NCBI RefSeq assembly: GCF_964204865.1
Contig: NC_135256.1
Location: 19,931,703 to 19,995,702, forward strand
Direction: 5' to 3'
Length of the DNA stretch: 64,000 nucleotides
Origin: Styela clava
Lineage: Eukaryota > Chordata > Ascidiacea > Stolidobranchia > Styelidae
The translations under genes were made by a program, and so were the position numbers. This document shows, one piece after another, positions 23,301-34,856 of this stretch. The notes below the pieces were generated by a model. The model did not search any database. It was not told where the DNA came from and was given only the letters and a program-made list of their open reading frames with translations. Position 1 is the first letter of the stretch, and each line of letters opens with the position of its first letter.

Positions 23301-24699
23301 GGATGGTTTCGATCCATCGACCTCTGGGTTATGGGCCCAGCACGCTTCCGCTGCGCCACTCTGCTAGGAAAGTTACTGATACAAACAGGCTATATGAACA
23401 GCGGCTCTATTTCTCTCGAATTATAACGCACGCGCCGCGCCTTATATATAACTCATACCGCGCAGACAACCGTGTACAATTGAGTTGAATTTGATATTTA
23501 TTATTGTAAGGATGGATAGATAATCAATTGATTCATTAAAGTGATACGAATTGTCTAACGATGCTCTTTAACCAGTCGTGTAAATTATATGAATATAAGA
23601 TGCTCCAGTGCGGATTCGAATAGCAATGATATGTATGTGAACAGAGTAATGATATTTATAGGCGGAAGACGAAAAATACAGACATATAGATTATAGAACA
23701 CGCGGTATGGCTGTTTGACGTTTTAAATAATTAATAAAAAATATATATTTTTATAAAAACAATGTACAAATTGATAAATTAATAAAAGCTTGTGTGCTGA
23801 ATGCTGATGTCCTAAAAATATTGACGTGACCATTGACCTTCACTGGTTAGGGTAGCTTTTGGCACTTCAGTGTATGTATAACTTCGCAAAGAGAAAAGTC
23901 TCATTAGATTAGGTGCGCGTGATCTTGTAAATATTATTGTTAAACAATGACTATAAAATCCTTTACAAAAAGTTCGTTCAAGTGGCGATTGGGCCACGTA
24001 AACATACCTATTTCTAATTTATCAATATTTAATTCAAGTATTTAATGTCTCACTTGTTAGAAAGTCGTCAGTAGTATGATGCCACGGAACTGAGCTTGAA
24101 TTTGCTGTGAAATTCGATGTTTCTGCAATTAAGCTTTCATTTATCGTTTCGTAACTTACGTATCGATCTTCTGTTGTTGGCTTAGCTTCGTTCTTCAAAC
24201 TGCTGGATCCATTTGCTATGTTTGTGTCAATAGTAGACTGGTTATAGAAGCCAGTTATCGACGAATTTTTACTTTTGTGATCTTGTTGTTTCGGTGTTGG
24301 ATTGGTATTTTGTGTTTCATGGGATGGTTTCGCCAAAGTTGCGTTTTTAGAATCTGCCTCGGCGAATAGGCCTGTTTGCATCATTTCCTCCGTTCTTAAT
24401 CTCTTCTTTTTTTCAACGTCGTTTTGACCTTTGGTTTGCTGTCTTTTCATATACGCACCGATCCCACTCTCTACTACATTCACAGGTTCTGATAATCGGG
24501 AGGTTGACACTGGCGGCTCCATTTTGCGAGGTTTTGCATTGCTATCGTCTTCTGGGGCATCTATATTGAAAATAGACATCAAACTTGCATCAGAAAATAG
24601 GATGAATACACTGAAAAAAAGTATCCAGACCAAAAACGCCAGTATAATTCGCCAGGGTGAATTCACATTTCGCTTTGCTGAAATAACGCTGTTCACCAA
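17363..24699 (-). CDS. Large orphan membrane protein: sequon-rich outer segment, one clear TM, ~1,050-residue disordered tail (9 exons)
   Basis: Exons (minus): 24054-24699, 23026-23131, 22094-22594, 20063-21338, 19311-19759, 19133-19251, 18928-19059, 18555-18642, 17363-17963. All have AG/GT borders and all eight phases agree; they total 1,306 codons with the stop. Exon 1 has an N-terminal hydrophobic segment (IILAFLVWILFFSVFILF, residues ~18-36), then ~175 polar residues with sequons NAT, NSS, NQS, NGS, NES and NFT. Exon 2 encodes a membrane span (GPTATVLILLAVTIMMAFM) ending in Cys plus SKYRR, so the tail is probably cytoplasmic. Exon 3 is basic, then extremely acidic (D-rich near 22290-22330). 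Exon 4 opens with a Cys cluster, CDCLCGWCQG, a possible palmitoylation site, and holds degenerate repeats around IPGPST. Later exons are Ser/Pro/Glu-rich. The first codon is not an ATG and an in-frame stop lies just upstream, so a 5' exon is probably missing. Family not recognised. Confidence 0.72.
22775..22960 (-). mobile_element. SINE fragment, minus orientation
   Basis: In reverse it contains GCTGGAATATTCGCAG, CGCTGGTCAATTACAACTTC and GGCTGGTAACCGACGTGG, degenerate matches to the SINE body. It lies in intron 2 of the orphan membrane-protein gene. Confidence 0.45.
23209..23214 (-). terminator. RNA polymerase III terminator
   Basis: Six consecutive T on the minus strand start 2 bases after the elongator tRNA-Met. 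None is present between the two tRNA genes. Confidence 0.75.
23216..23288 (-). tRNA. tRNA-Met: Elongator tRNA-Met (CAT)
   Basis: The minus strand folds as a standard cloverleaf. The acceptor strand GCCTCGA pairs with the 3' TCGGGGC, allowing G-T, followed by discriminator A. The D-arm has GCGCAGTAGGCAGCGC, the anticodon loop CTCATAA carries CAT (23253-23255 on +), and the T-arm has GTGAGTTCGATCCTCAC. The canonical TTCGATC T-loop separates it from the initiator. It lies in intron 1 of the orphan membrane-protein gene, same strand. Confidence 0.97.
23294..23365 (-). tRNA. tRNA-iMet: Initiator tRNA-Met (CAT)
   Basis: A 72-base minus-strand gene starting AGCAGAGTGGCGCAGCGGAA. It shows the eukaryotic initiator hallmarks: an A1-U72 closing pair, three G-C pairs below the anticodon loop (GGGCCCATAACCC), and ATCGAAAC in place of TTCGAATC in the T-loop. 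It lies 5 bases upstream of the elongator tRNA-Met with no T-run between them, so both may be read from one pol III transcript. Confidence 0.97.
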
Positions 24700-24825
24700 T
24701 GGTCAATGAAGAGTTTTTTGATCGGCAAGGAAGCGCACCTTTGTTGTGGTCTAAAACTATCGATACACGAAATGTTAGTGACAGTAGTGTAATGGATAAA
24801 ACCACACATTGATATTGGCCTGATC

Positions 24826-25953
24826 CAGTGATTTCCCTACACCCCCCCTATAGGGGGTGAACACCCCCCCCTAAAATTTCAAACATCCCCCCTAATTTTG
24901 AGGTGCGATTCCACACTGAGGGGTTCTAAACCGCAGTCTGCGGGCCAATTACGGCCCGCGTGACGATTTAAAATGGCCCGCCGAACTTGAGTGAAATAGT
25001 TTAACCCTTCATGTGGTACCTTTTGAGTTTTAGATACCGTCTATTGTTACATCATTATCACAGTTTAAGCACGTTTATTTCGTAACAATTGAATTATTCC
25101 GGAATCTTATGTATACGTATGGGTATTAGGATTACACACTGCAGTATTTTAGATATCAGCCGTATATTAAGAAAGCTTAAAGATGTCACAAAACGAAAAC
25201 TAAGCACTGAAAACAGACTTTTTTTAGATGAATGACAGCGTTGTTTATTTCTTTATTGAAAAGAATCAAACTTCAGCGATTTGTCTTCTTACCAACAAAA
25301 TATTTCAGTTCTGAAGGAATACAACATTATGCGACATTATGATCAGTTGACGAGCTTATTCCAAAATTTAATTCATACAAAAGTCAAACAAACATGTTCA
25401 AAAAAATTAGAAATGTGTAACAAAACAAGCCATAAGTAGCCATTCATACAATGCCAAATGAGCAAGTAACTTCATTAGTCACTATCAGTTGCAACTTGCA
25501 AATTACTTGTTGAAACGTAGTAGTATATATTTACGGTTGAAAGCCGTGCTTGTTATCTATTCCCCGGGAATTCTATCAGCTAAATATTATAATTATTGAT
25601 TTCATTACATAACAAACTGCGATGTTAGGTGTATCTAAAATCAAGCTTAGAGACTATTTTGGTGCCTATTTCTCAAAATTTTCTCAGGGCGCTTGAGCGC
25701 GCCCTGAACCCCAGCCGTGTCGTCCCGCACTTTTCCTCGCTCCCCTTTTCTGGCCCTACAATTACATTCTGCTGTGGATTTTGGCTTGCGTCAATCAACT
25801 TGGGGGGCCCCCATGTAGCCTACATCGTTTCTTAAATACATACCATTTTTTTAAGAATACAAATAGCCTAGTTTTATATCTAACAGCAAATTATTTACCA
25901 CCCCCTAAATTTTGAAACACCCCCCCTAAAAAGAAAAGCTGGGGAACATACTG
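24826..25953. mobile_element. hAT-type element, second copy of the 13178-14496 family
   Basis: Ends CAGTGATTTCCC and, in reverse, CAGTATGTTCCCCAGC. The 8-bp duplication has one mismatch, GCCTGATC (24818-24825) and GTCTGATC (25954-25961). It aligns along nearly its whole length with the middle element of the nest and lacks the inner MITE. An internal module beginning GGGGTTCTAAACCGCAGTC looks like part of another old element. No transposase. Confidence 0.88.
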
Positions 25954-26034
25954 GTCTGATCCGTTCTGAAAATTATGTCTACTTCTGGATACAGCCCATG
26001 AGTAAAAATAACACGGGGAGTATGTTCAAAATGA

Positions 26035-26040
26035 TTTATT
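26035..26040 (-). promoter_or_regulatory. Candidate poly(A) signal of the small secreted-protein gene
   Basis: AATAAA on the minus strand, about 310 bases after the stop at 26347. A second AATAAA lies closer, near 26213, and either could be used. Confidence 0.35.
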
Positions 26041-26346
26041 CAGAGAACAGTTAATTCAAATTTCGATTGGTGGTCCTTAAATTCAGTTTGATTTAAAGAG
26101 ACGGAACCATATTTGCCCGAATATGAAAATATTGTCGGAATTAAAGCGATTTGTTGAAGGACTATTATGGAGCATACAATACAGAAAAAAAACTTGAACA
26201 AAAAAACTAATTTTTATTTCAAACTGGTCAATGTTGATTTTAGACTCCAAATAAAGCAACAATAACATCAATATATATATACCTACATCATATGATTCGC
26301 TTAGATTAGACTTTATTGGCATAGAGGTATATTTTATAGGTTCCAA

Positions 26347-27781
26347 TTATTTACCTGAAAGACGACGTTGAATAATTATTTCTAGACTTGTTACTGGTTT
26401 GTGACCTTGGTAATTAGCGGTGATCTGGAAGTGGTGGCTGATGAAAGAACCTCTATAAATGTCGGTTTCACTGTTCGCTATTGCTTCATCGTCAAGCAAA
26501 GGAGCAATACACACAAGTTTATTCCTGGCAGAAATGAAGTGTAATTAATTAAATCTTAATGGTTTAACTTTAGGCTGGCTATTTTTGTAATTTACGTCGG
26601 TAAAATATGTCATAATAAAAACTGAGATTTTGTTTCAAAAGTCATTGAACTCAATGTTTTAATTTACAGCGTTTAAATTTCAGCTATTGAAAATTACTGC
26701 GAGAGAAGAACGAAAAATAATATTTGCTCATTCTGTACTGATAACAGACCTGTAATCGTAAACATATATAAGGACGCCATATGCAATATTAAAAATAGTG
26801 ATATGCTAAGAACAATTTTTGAAGTGTATCATGATAACATTTACAAGTTTAAAACTAATAAAAGACATAATTAAACATGTATGTGTGAAAAAACACGACA
26901 CTTTAAATTGCCAGGGTGCAAAAACAGTTGCAGCATAATTTATCCTGAACAACGGAAATATAATTAACTGGTCAACGGTATTTCTCTAAAGTAATAAACT
27001 ACTGCGAAAGACAACTATTTATTATTACATTTATATATTTTATTTTTGGGAATAAATATTGATTTACAGTGTCACATCAGTTTGCAACATCATCTCTTAC
27101 CGACATTGCTGCATCGGAATTCGGACACCTTTTTCAATCAACCGATACCACGTGATATCCACATTCCAGGACGTATCATATGTCGTTTCAGATGCCGACC
27201 ATTTTTGCAAGACTTGTTCTTGTTCTCCCTGCTGCCGATGAACCAATATTTCCATTTTGAAAGAATCAACTTCAGATCCAACGAGCGCGATACTGTGCCG
27301 GGGTCGGATTATGCTCAAGCACGGTGCAGAATCTGAATAAAGAATATAGCCTATTCATTAGGATTATTCCTGGTTGAACAAAACCATAACAAGACCATAA
27401 TTATATAGTAATTCATCTTCGCGTTGGGGAACTACGCTACAGTTCGAGTACGCGAACCGTGCTATAATGGCGGTAACATGCAAAAACGAGTAACCGTATT
27501 TTAATTCAAAATAGCTCATCGAGTTGCTTAATTGAGTTCAATAACAGAACGATGTACGAGCGCGAGTTAGAATTGCATATAAATAGTCAATTGTAGATAT
27601 TATACTCATGAATAGATATGGATAGGCTTTGTATAATGCAGCGTGATGCTTTCTAACTACAGTAAAACTCACCGGCACATATCCAGTTGACGTTCATCAC
27701 TCGAGTATGAGGAGCTGTTGCAAAATGCTTTCCATTCAAGGCAAACATTACACTCATAACAATAAGCTTCAACATCAACAT
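26347..27781 (-). CDS. Small secreted protein, possibly a single Ig-like fold (3 exons)
   Basis: Exons on the minus strand are 27673-27781, 27101-27332 and 26347-26524, with GT-AG introns and consistent phases, giving 172 residues. The start MLMLKLIVMSVMFALNGKHF looks like a signal peptide; no later membrane span is seen. The mature part has Cys at WICAG, APCLS, QQCR and LVCIA. A tryptophan in VDITWYRL between the APCLS and QQCR cysteines, with alternating hydrophobic strands, is compatible with an Ig-like domain; this is only an inference. The stop (GGT AAA TAA) overlaps a possible donor, GTAAAT, so a further exon cannot be excluded. It is divergent from SAXO4, with about 320 bases between start codons. 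Function unknown. Confidence 0.6.
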
Positions 27782-27951
27782 TATTTTCCCATGCTTTCTT
27801 TCGCGAGTAGCAGGATTAGCTAATCCATGGTATCGACGTTAAATTCATTACATCTTCAGGTAAATATATTCCTGACGCGAGCTGCAGTCAATTTATCCAA
27901 TTGTTTACAATTTCGCTTAAAATTAGTTTCGATGTGGGAACAATACTCTTA

Positions 27952-27969
27952 TGACGTCACCTTGGCAAT
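27952..27969 (+). promoter_or_regulatory. CRE overlapping an X-box-like site in a bidirectional promoter
   Basis: The perfect palindrome TGACGTCA (27952-27959) overlaps GTCACCTTGGCAAT (27956-27969). The latter fits the RFX X-box pattern GTNRCC-spacer-RGYAAC with one mismatch at the last base. The pair lies 130 bases upstream of the SAXO4 start and 170 upstream of the divergent secreted-protein start. RFX control of ciliary genes is established; its use here is inferred. A half-CRE, GCGTCA, follows near 27990. Confidence 0.5.
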
Positions 27970-28098
27970 ATAAACGAAGATTTGTATTGCGTCACAGAAG
28001 CCCAAAAATTATACATCGCAGTCAAAAGAATGGTTCAATAGCGCGCCTCAGAAAGATTGTTTTTCATTTTTGTCTACATTGCGGTTGGGGATTTCGTT

Positions 28099-31000
28099 AT
28101 GGGTAAGCTGAAAACCGGTCCGCCAATATCAATAATTAAAGCTAGCAGAGGTGCACAAAGTAACTTAACTAATTTTTATTCAACTTCTTACCAAACTTCT
28201 CACGGGGATGATAATTTTATTCCGAAGCCTGTGAAATCTGTGGGAACCGGCTACAAGGCAAATTTCAGGTCAGTATGTGTTTGTTTCTTTGGGCGTTTCA
28301 CAACTTTATGACGATGACATTTAGTCGACAGTTACTAATTCTTGCAAAGTGATATAATAAGGGCATGTAACAGTTGTAAAACTGGAAACAACATATAGAC
28401 GGATCGCAGTGATTTTAAATACAGATTTCACATAGAAAAAAGTTTGTATATCCGTATTTCTCATTAATCATGAGCCAATGGGTGCGAAAGCCACGAAGGC
28501 AACCACTTCGGCAAGTTTCAAATCTAGTATTTATATATACTGTATATGTTTCTGTCACAAACAGGCCGGACATTTACTACACAACGCGACTTGATCAACT
28601 GGATAATTTAGAATTAGGAAAAGACCTGAAACAAAATTATGAAACTTTTTACATGAAACAACATCGAGCATATACCACGGGATCAGATGGGAAAGACAAG
28701 CTTCCGCTAAAGTATGAATAAAATAAATGAAACAGAGTATTCATGCAAGTTATTCAAAATTTTAATGAAACAATTTACTGATGTATGTTCTTTAGTGAAT
28801 GGTACAAAATATCGGAATGCCTTGCGTAGCTGTTTAGTTTGATTGTAATTGCAAAATTTTGACAAGCGTTTACTGTTTACATTTATATAAATAATTTATA
28901 TAGTAGGCCACCAATAAATTATTCTGAATAATTTTCGTGAGATGTATTTCATGACATTTTTATTTTAAGAATTATTTCTCGTAAATCTGGTTTCACTCAA
29001 CAATCTCCAATAACATACGCTGATTCCAAAAATGTTACGATTGCTAGAGAGGGGACGATGACAGGAAATGTTTATAAATCTCTTTTGAGGAGGTAAATTT
29101 AAACTTGAAGCTTTTATGTATATTTATATGCTTGGGCAAAGTAGCATTTTACAAGCTTATGAAGATATTTTACCAAAATCCCAGCAGATAATATTATTTT
29201 TAAGATTTCAGTCGTTTTCATCAGTTTTTTTTCAAACGAATTAACACAAAAAAGTGGTTTTCGAGTAGCACGAGTCTTATTTACTGACCAGTTCGAAGTG
29301 ATTCTGTCACATCTTTCGTTCAAACTTGACTGACAACTTAGGCATTTGATTAATGAATTAAGTGAGGATTCGTTTTATAATTAATAAAATACACATTCAG
29401 ACTACAAGAGAAAAGAATATCACATCTAGACGACGGATCCTTGATTCCAGAAACCGAAACAACAACTTGCTATTTGGGAAAACCAAGTGAAAGAATGAAA
29501 ACGCATTTAAAAGTAGGTATACTGTTTATTTCAACACCTACATCCTGAATACATGGGTGTTATTGAATATTTAGTTGGAATGCCAGCATATTTTTTATCA
29601 CACTTATTAGCCGAGTTTTAGGACCGAAGGTGTGCACCATTTCCGAATATAGGTTCAGACTGTTATTGTTTTGTAGAAATGTAATTATTTGGTCCTAAAG
29701 AAAAGGTCCATCTGAAGCGTTTTTACATGATAATTACCTTCGGATTTCAGGACGTTGGATTCATGGAACCGTCTGGATTCACTCACTATCATCATTTCGA
29801 TCCAGTATTATATCTTGGCAGGGCACCGTTTGATGGAGCAAGATATGGTAACAGAACTTTGAGGTAAGCTTGTAATGATATTGAAACAGCCAAGCGTACA
29901 CAGTCGTCAAAATGATCTGTCGTGGCTGAAGGGAATAATCAATTTAAACGTCATCATTTCCAAATATCTGCAACTTATAGATGGTGTTATTATAAATGCA
30001 AAGTTGGTTCGAATTATTGAACATTTTTATACAGACCAACCGGAATAAGTGAACATCAAAATCATTTTGTACGATGGCCTACCTTAGAAGGAACAGAGAT
30101 GAATGCTGGTGTGAGAAAACGGGCGAAACGCGACACAGGTGAATGGAAATATACGTATTTTGTCTCGATGCGCTATTTCAGGTTTTTTTAATGCATATTA
30201 AATTGAAAACAGCTAACTGACATTTTCAAAAGAAATTTGGTCAAGGCAAGGTCACGCTAACTCGCTCAGAAAAAAAAGAAAACTGATATCTAAGCAAAGT
30301 TACGGGTGATAACTTTTAAAAGTACCAAGAGCTATATTGAGACTACTATAAGAAATCAGAATTGCGCGTTTGTAAATAGCGTTCGGAGCGAGACTGAAAT
30401 CTGTTCATTCCATTGCGATCAGAAAACAGCAATGAGGCAGTTACACAAACTGAGGTTCTTCAAACAATTTTGTGCATAAAATGGGTGGGAGCTCACTGTT
30501 TTGAAGCTGTTTTGAAGGTACAGGTTGCGAAAGTTCGAAAGCACATAGTCCATTATAATACCTGTAAAAATAAACACCACGACGCCACATTTCGCCGATG
30601 ACAAAAATGGCAGTTCGGACGTCAATCATATTTCATGAATTCGGTCAAGGAAGTTTTGCACGATAACGGGATCCCCGTATAAAGGATCATAAAGCGTTAA
30701 AGTCATGCGACGCACAAGAAATCAGCAGTGATGCACTGGCCACGTGTGTTCCTGATGCCAATAACCGATTCGTGGATCGAGCTTATATTTGCCGTGACTG
30801 CGATTGTTTGTATTTTATGTAACGCAATGAAGTGTTATTGCTATTTTTAGGTTACAGCTTTGAAACCGCGAAACCACGATTTGTTCATCGCAAAATAGAA
30901 GATGCTTTTACTAATATAGGACAAATGCCTCCACCTGTTGCTTCTAGAGTGAAGAAACAGGATCCGTGTGAATACGTGAACTTGACAAGAGGCGGCGATC

Positions 31001-31954
31001 ATACAAGGTGCTGTAACGTACTTTTTTGTTAAAAACGCGTGATTTTTAATTGTTAGTTTTAATGCTTTTGGTAGGTATATAAAATACAGATATATATATA
31101 TATATTCAGAATACTGTATAAGAATAGTTACTATTGTATCTATGTGGAATTCTCGGAAGCATGTCCATGAATACAATCGAAGACGGAAGAACTTCTCACC
31201 AATCGGCAATTTTACGATCCTGCGTTATAGTGATCATCAATACTTTAAGATCTCGTCCAATTTTATGTGCTATGCGGTGCATGCCAGCGAGTGGTTCGTT
31301 CTACTCTTCCCACCACACATAATTTAAAATTATAATTATGTTAATTAGTAGACTCATTCAAAGTTCTCGTGCATTACAGTCTTGCAAGAAGTAATTTTCA
31401 AGGACAGCAGCGACCTCCCAAGAGTCCAAACCATAAGTTGTCACGAGTTTCAACGGGACATAAAGAACTGACTGGATTTTCCACAAATAACGAAGGCCAC
31501 GTCGCGAAAGTCGACGATAAAACGCGATTTATATCCCATTATGATGTTAAATTTGGACCTAAGCAAGGTATTATTTTTGCTGTATCGCTCGCGTAAATGT
31601 CATATCATATTCTGTTTTGATCATGTATTATTATATTCTATTGCTTAATTTTTTTAAATCTCAGTATGTTTGACTCGGCTAAAACTTCTTAGTTCATATA
31701 TATGTTCATAACATTGATTTTCAATCTAATTTTCAGCTGGATATCCCGGTTTTGCCAAAGTTTCGGGATTCGCGAAACAGACAAACGGATTCACAAAGAG
31801 TACAGTGGTACATTCATTTGGAGATGGAGTTTCCTTTAGGCCAGAAAATTTACGGACGCTTCATCCAATCGCGGCCAAAGTTGTGAAGCATGACAACCCG
31901 TGTTACATGGACAACACGAGAAATTTTAAACTAAAAGACTGCGTTAGAGCTTAG
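28099..31954 (+). CDS. PPP1R32: Stabilizer of axonemal microtubules 4 / PPP1R32 homologue (9 exons)
   Basis: Exons: 28099-28268, 28565-28711, 28970-29092, 29401-29512, 29751-29863, 30035-30138, 30851-31007, 31380-31567, 31737-31954. Phases match throughout and the product is 443 residues, close to the ~425 of the human protein. The N-terminus MGKLKTGPPISIIK, then NFYSTSYQTSHGDDNFIPKP and VGTGYKANFR, matches the start of vertebrate PPP1R32 (SAXO4). Later landmarks are SRKSGFTQQS, HKELTGFSTNN, RFISHYDVKFG and the C-terminal LHPIAAKVVKHDNPCY. The family associates with ciliary microtubules and the human protein binds PP1. No enzymatic domain is expected. ATG 28099 is chosen because MGKL is the conserved start, although the frame is open upstream. 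One donor (31007, AAG|GTGCTG) is weak. Confidence 0.9.
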
Positions 31955-32044
31955 TTGTTTTATTTTTTGTATGAAATCGCAAATTATATAGTTTTACAAC
32001 ATTGAAAACTACACCCAAGCGCTAAAGTGTACAAAGTTTACTGC

Positions 32045-32050
32045 AATAAA
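32045..32050 (+). promoter_or_regulatory. Poly(A) signal of SAXO4
   Basis: AATAAA, 90 bases after the SAXO4 stop codon. Confidence 0.6.
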
Positions 32051-34856
32051 AAAAGATACAAAGATATATAACTTGTTATGGCCCAAAGGGCGGAAATCGT
32101 TGTGCTAATTTTGGCAATTTAGAGCCGTAGAAAATCATTTTAGACATTTTTTTGCGTCCAGAACGATCATATAGAATAATAATTTTAGCAAGGATATCGA
32201 TGAACTAACTGTCTATGTGACGAAATTAATTTGTCATTACCCAAGCGTATTGCGTTGTATTATAAGCAAATGGGAATGTTGCAAAATCAATTCCGAATGA
32301 ATGAGCCAAAATGACAGAAAACAGTCAGTAGCCGTAATGTTGATCAACAATATACACCACGGACGATGCAAAGCAATTCTTGCCGATGTTCAAGCATAAA
32401 TAAAAAACACATTTGGTGCATTTGATTACCGGCTTGCTATAGCATCTGGGACGATGACATCGCTGTCCTTGAGCTTCTACCACAGAACAATGAAGGGTCC
32501 TGGTGAGTAATAGTGTTGGGTAGAAGTCCGGTATCAATTAATTACAGTGTTCGGGAAGTCGGAAACGGCCGTCACGATTGGCGGAGAAAAACCAGTGTTC
32601 CGACGAAAAAATAAAAATTCAGGAATGACAAAAGTAATAGCTTTCTGACGACAACAACAATCTTTAATCACTGAAAATTTCCAAGCAATTAGTTTAGTAG
32701 TTACGAAAAAAATGATTTTTTCATACGAAAACAACAACATAATATCAAAACGATTCATATGCCTATTTCGTGCCCAACAAGCTTTTATAATGCACATGTT
32801 TGTTGCGACAGCCATTCGAAACGAACACCAGAAGTCAGATTTTCCCGATTTCTAACAATAGAAATAGCTCAAATTTTTCTCAACCGTTGCGACCGTTATG
32901 TTCGAAACGGTTTTCATGTTGCGCCAAATCACAAAACTTTTACTAATGTTCTGCTTCACCAATCTAAAATACGGGATAAAAAAATGAGTCTGTTCAACCA
33001 CCGGTGTTGTAGTTGCCACGACTCACAAGTTGTTACCTTGTTTGAGATTGGACGTTTTCGTGTTATGCACTTCTGGCAGCAGGTTCGACAGAGGCGTCGG
33101 GGTAGTGTAACTTGAGAAACACTGCTGTAGCATGCTTCGATGACATCCATCCAATTATATTTGTTACACTATGCCTAATTGGAATTCAAAACGAACCGCT
33201 AAAGCTAGACTCTCGCATTGGCCTAGAAATCCCTTCCACGCCATCACCATGTTTCTTCTTGTGCGGACTTTTCTGATTGGCGATGTTTAATAAAAATAGT
33301 ATTCTAGGAAACTTATTATTTTTTTCACGCCACTAGCGCGGTTACCCGTCACGGTAATTCAATGCCAGTGATTCAATCACAAAGAAAGTAGTTTGCATCT
33401 GCAAGCTCGAACGCGGTCCAGGGTGTGTTCACAATCTTTCATCGAATTTAGTCTCAATGGAAAAAAATTTTACAAAAAAAGGCAAAGGTTCCCAGAGGCA
33501 TTGTAATTCATCATATTCAAAACAAACAAAAAGAAACTCAGTATTGAACGTTTTCTCACAAGAAAAAAAAATAAAAGGACTAAACACTCAAAACAATCCA
33601 GATCTTAGTAAGTTAATTGCTTTCCACGTGTGAAATATAATTTAACAAAAATTCCTAACATTCATGAGTAGCAGCTTAAACCTCGGAAGCTAGTCAAAAA
33701 GTAAAGTTGTACTACAGCTCGGAGGGCATATTAAGTATGAAGTCATTCAAAATACAGCACCACACAGGATGTAATACAACATTTCAATAAACTTACAGTG
33801 GAAAAGCAACCACGAGAAAATAGAATAGGTAAACGATCGAAAAGAATAATTTTGAAGCACTCGTTTGTGGGTGGAAATATTGCAGGGAAAATGAAGCTTC
33901 GCTACCAAGGGTAAATCACAGAAACCTCAGGGAAACATTTTTTTCCATTTGAAATTAAGAACGACAGCAACAATGAAACCACTAAATAAGAATGGTATAA
34001 CGACAAATTACAGATGGTACGATTTTATATGGTTTAGTAACTTATCATTCAGCAAGTCAATTCTCCAGAAATTTGGTGGCAAGTCACCTTCCAAGAAGAA
34101 ACCGTGCGATGTTGCAATTTAACATGTTAGCCACAATTATCATATTTTTCATGATATGCGACAGCATAATAACACACACTATACCGCTGGCGGAGAATAA
34201 CGTGCGAGTTCCAGTTCACCAAATTTGACTGAATAAGATACAGGAATGTCCCATACAAAAATCTACATTCATTAGTTATTAAACATGCAAAAAGTTGACT
34301 AGCATGCAAATACAACAATGGGGGTGACTAAAAATTCTGTAGGTCATAGTAGTGGTGCTTTTGTTGGGTATGATGTTGAAACGTTCCTATTTCTTGCCCA
34401 AGCGCAAAAAGGGCAGCGGTTGTTTAATAGGGTGGAATAATACTTCATAACAGCCTCGATTTATCTGGCGCTAATTTAGTTATATGCTTAAGAAGATGTT
34501 TTCTTTCTAATAGGTGGTATCATTAATCTATGCAAAGCTACAAGATCAGAAATTCACAACCAGATCATGCTTGATTTGTCATGCATGTCTGTATTGGCCA
34601 TGCTTGAAGCAAGCATAACCAGGTGGAAATTTTCGACCAGTTTTAATCTAGGTCTAAAGTCGAACACAATATCGTAAAAAGTACCCATAACCGAAAAGTC
34701 AATGTCACCGATGACTTGAAAAAAGAGAATGAGCAATCGTGCATCAGCTCAGGTGCAGTAATAGTGATGAAAGAGAGTAGAACAAACATATTATTCGCAA
34801 ACTGTCCGATGAATCATCAAGAATGTCGGTGGATGGGAGTCGTGTTCGATCTGCAA
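32051..34856. other. Intergenic sequence and 3' UTR of the YBX gene
   Basis: No convincing coding exon. The part next to 34857 should be the YBX 3' UTR on the minus strand; a candidate ATTAAA lies near 34424-34429, but the true end is unclear. A hAT-like right end (CTTGAGAAACACTGCTG, ~33111-33127) is visible without a left partner. Open frames at 32534-33150 on both strands overlap and look spurious. Confidence 0.45.

Noticed and set aside
32534..33150. Overlapping frames on both strands between SAXO4 and YBX
   Set aside because: No domain, no consistent splice signals, and mutually exclusive; treated as chance.
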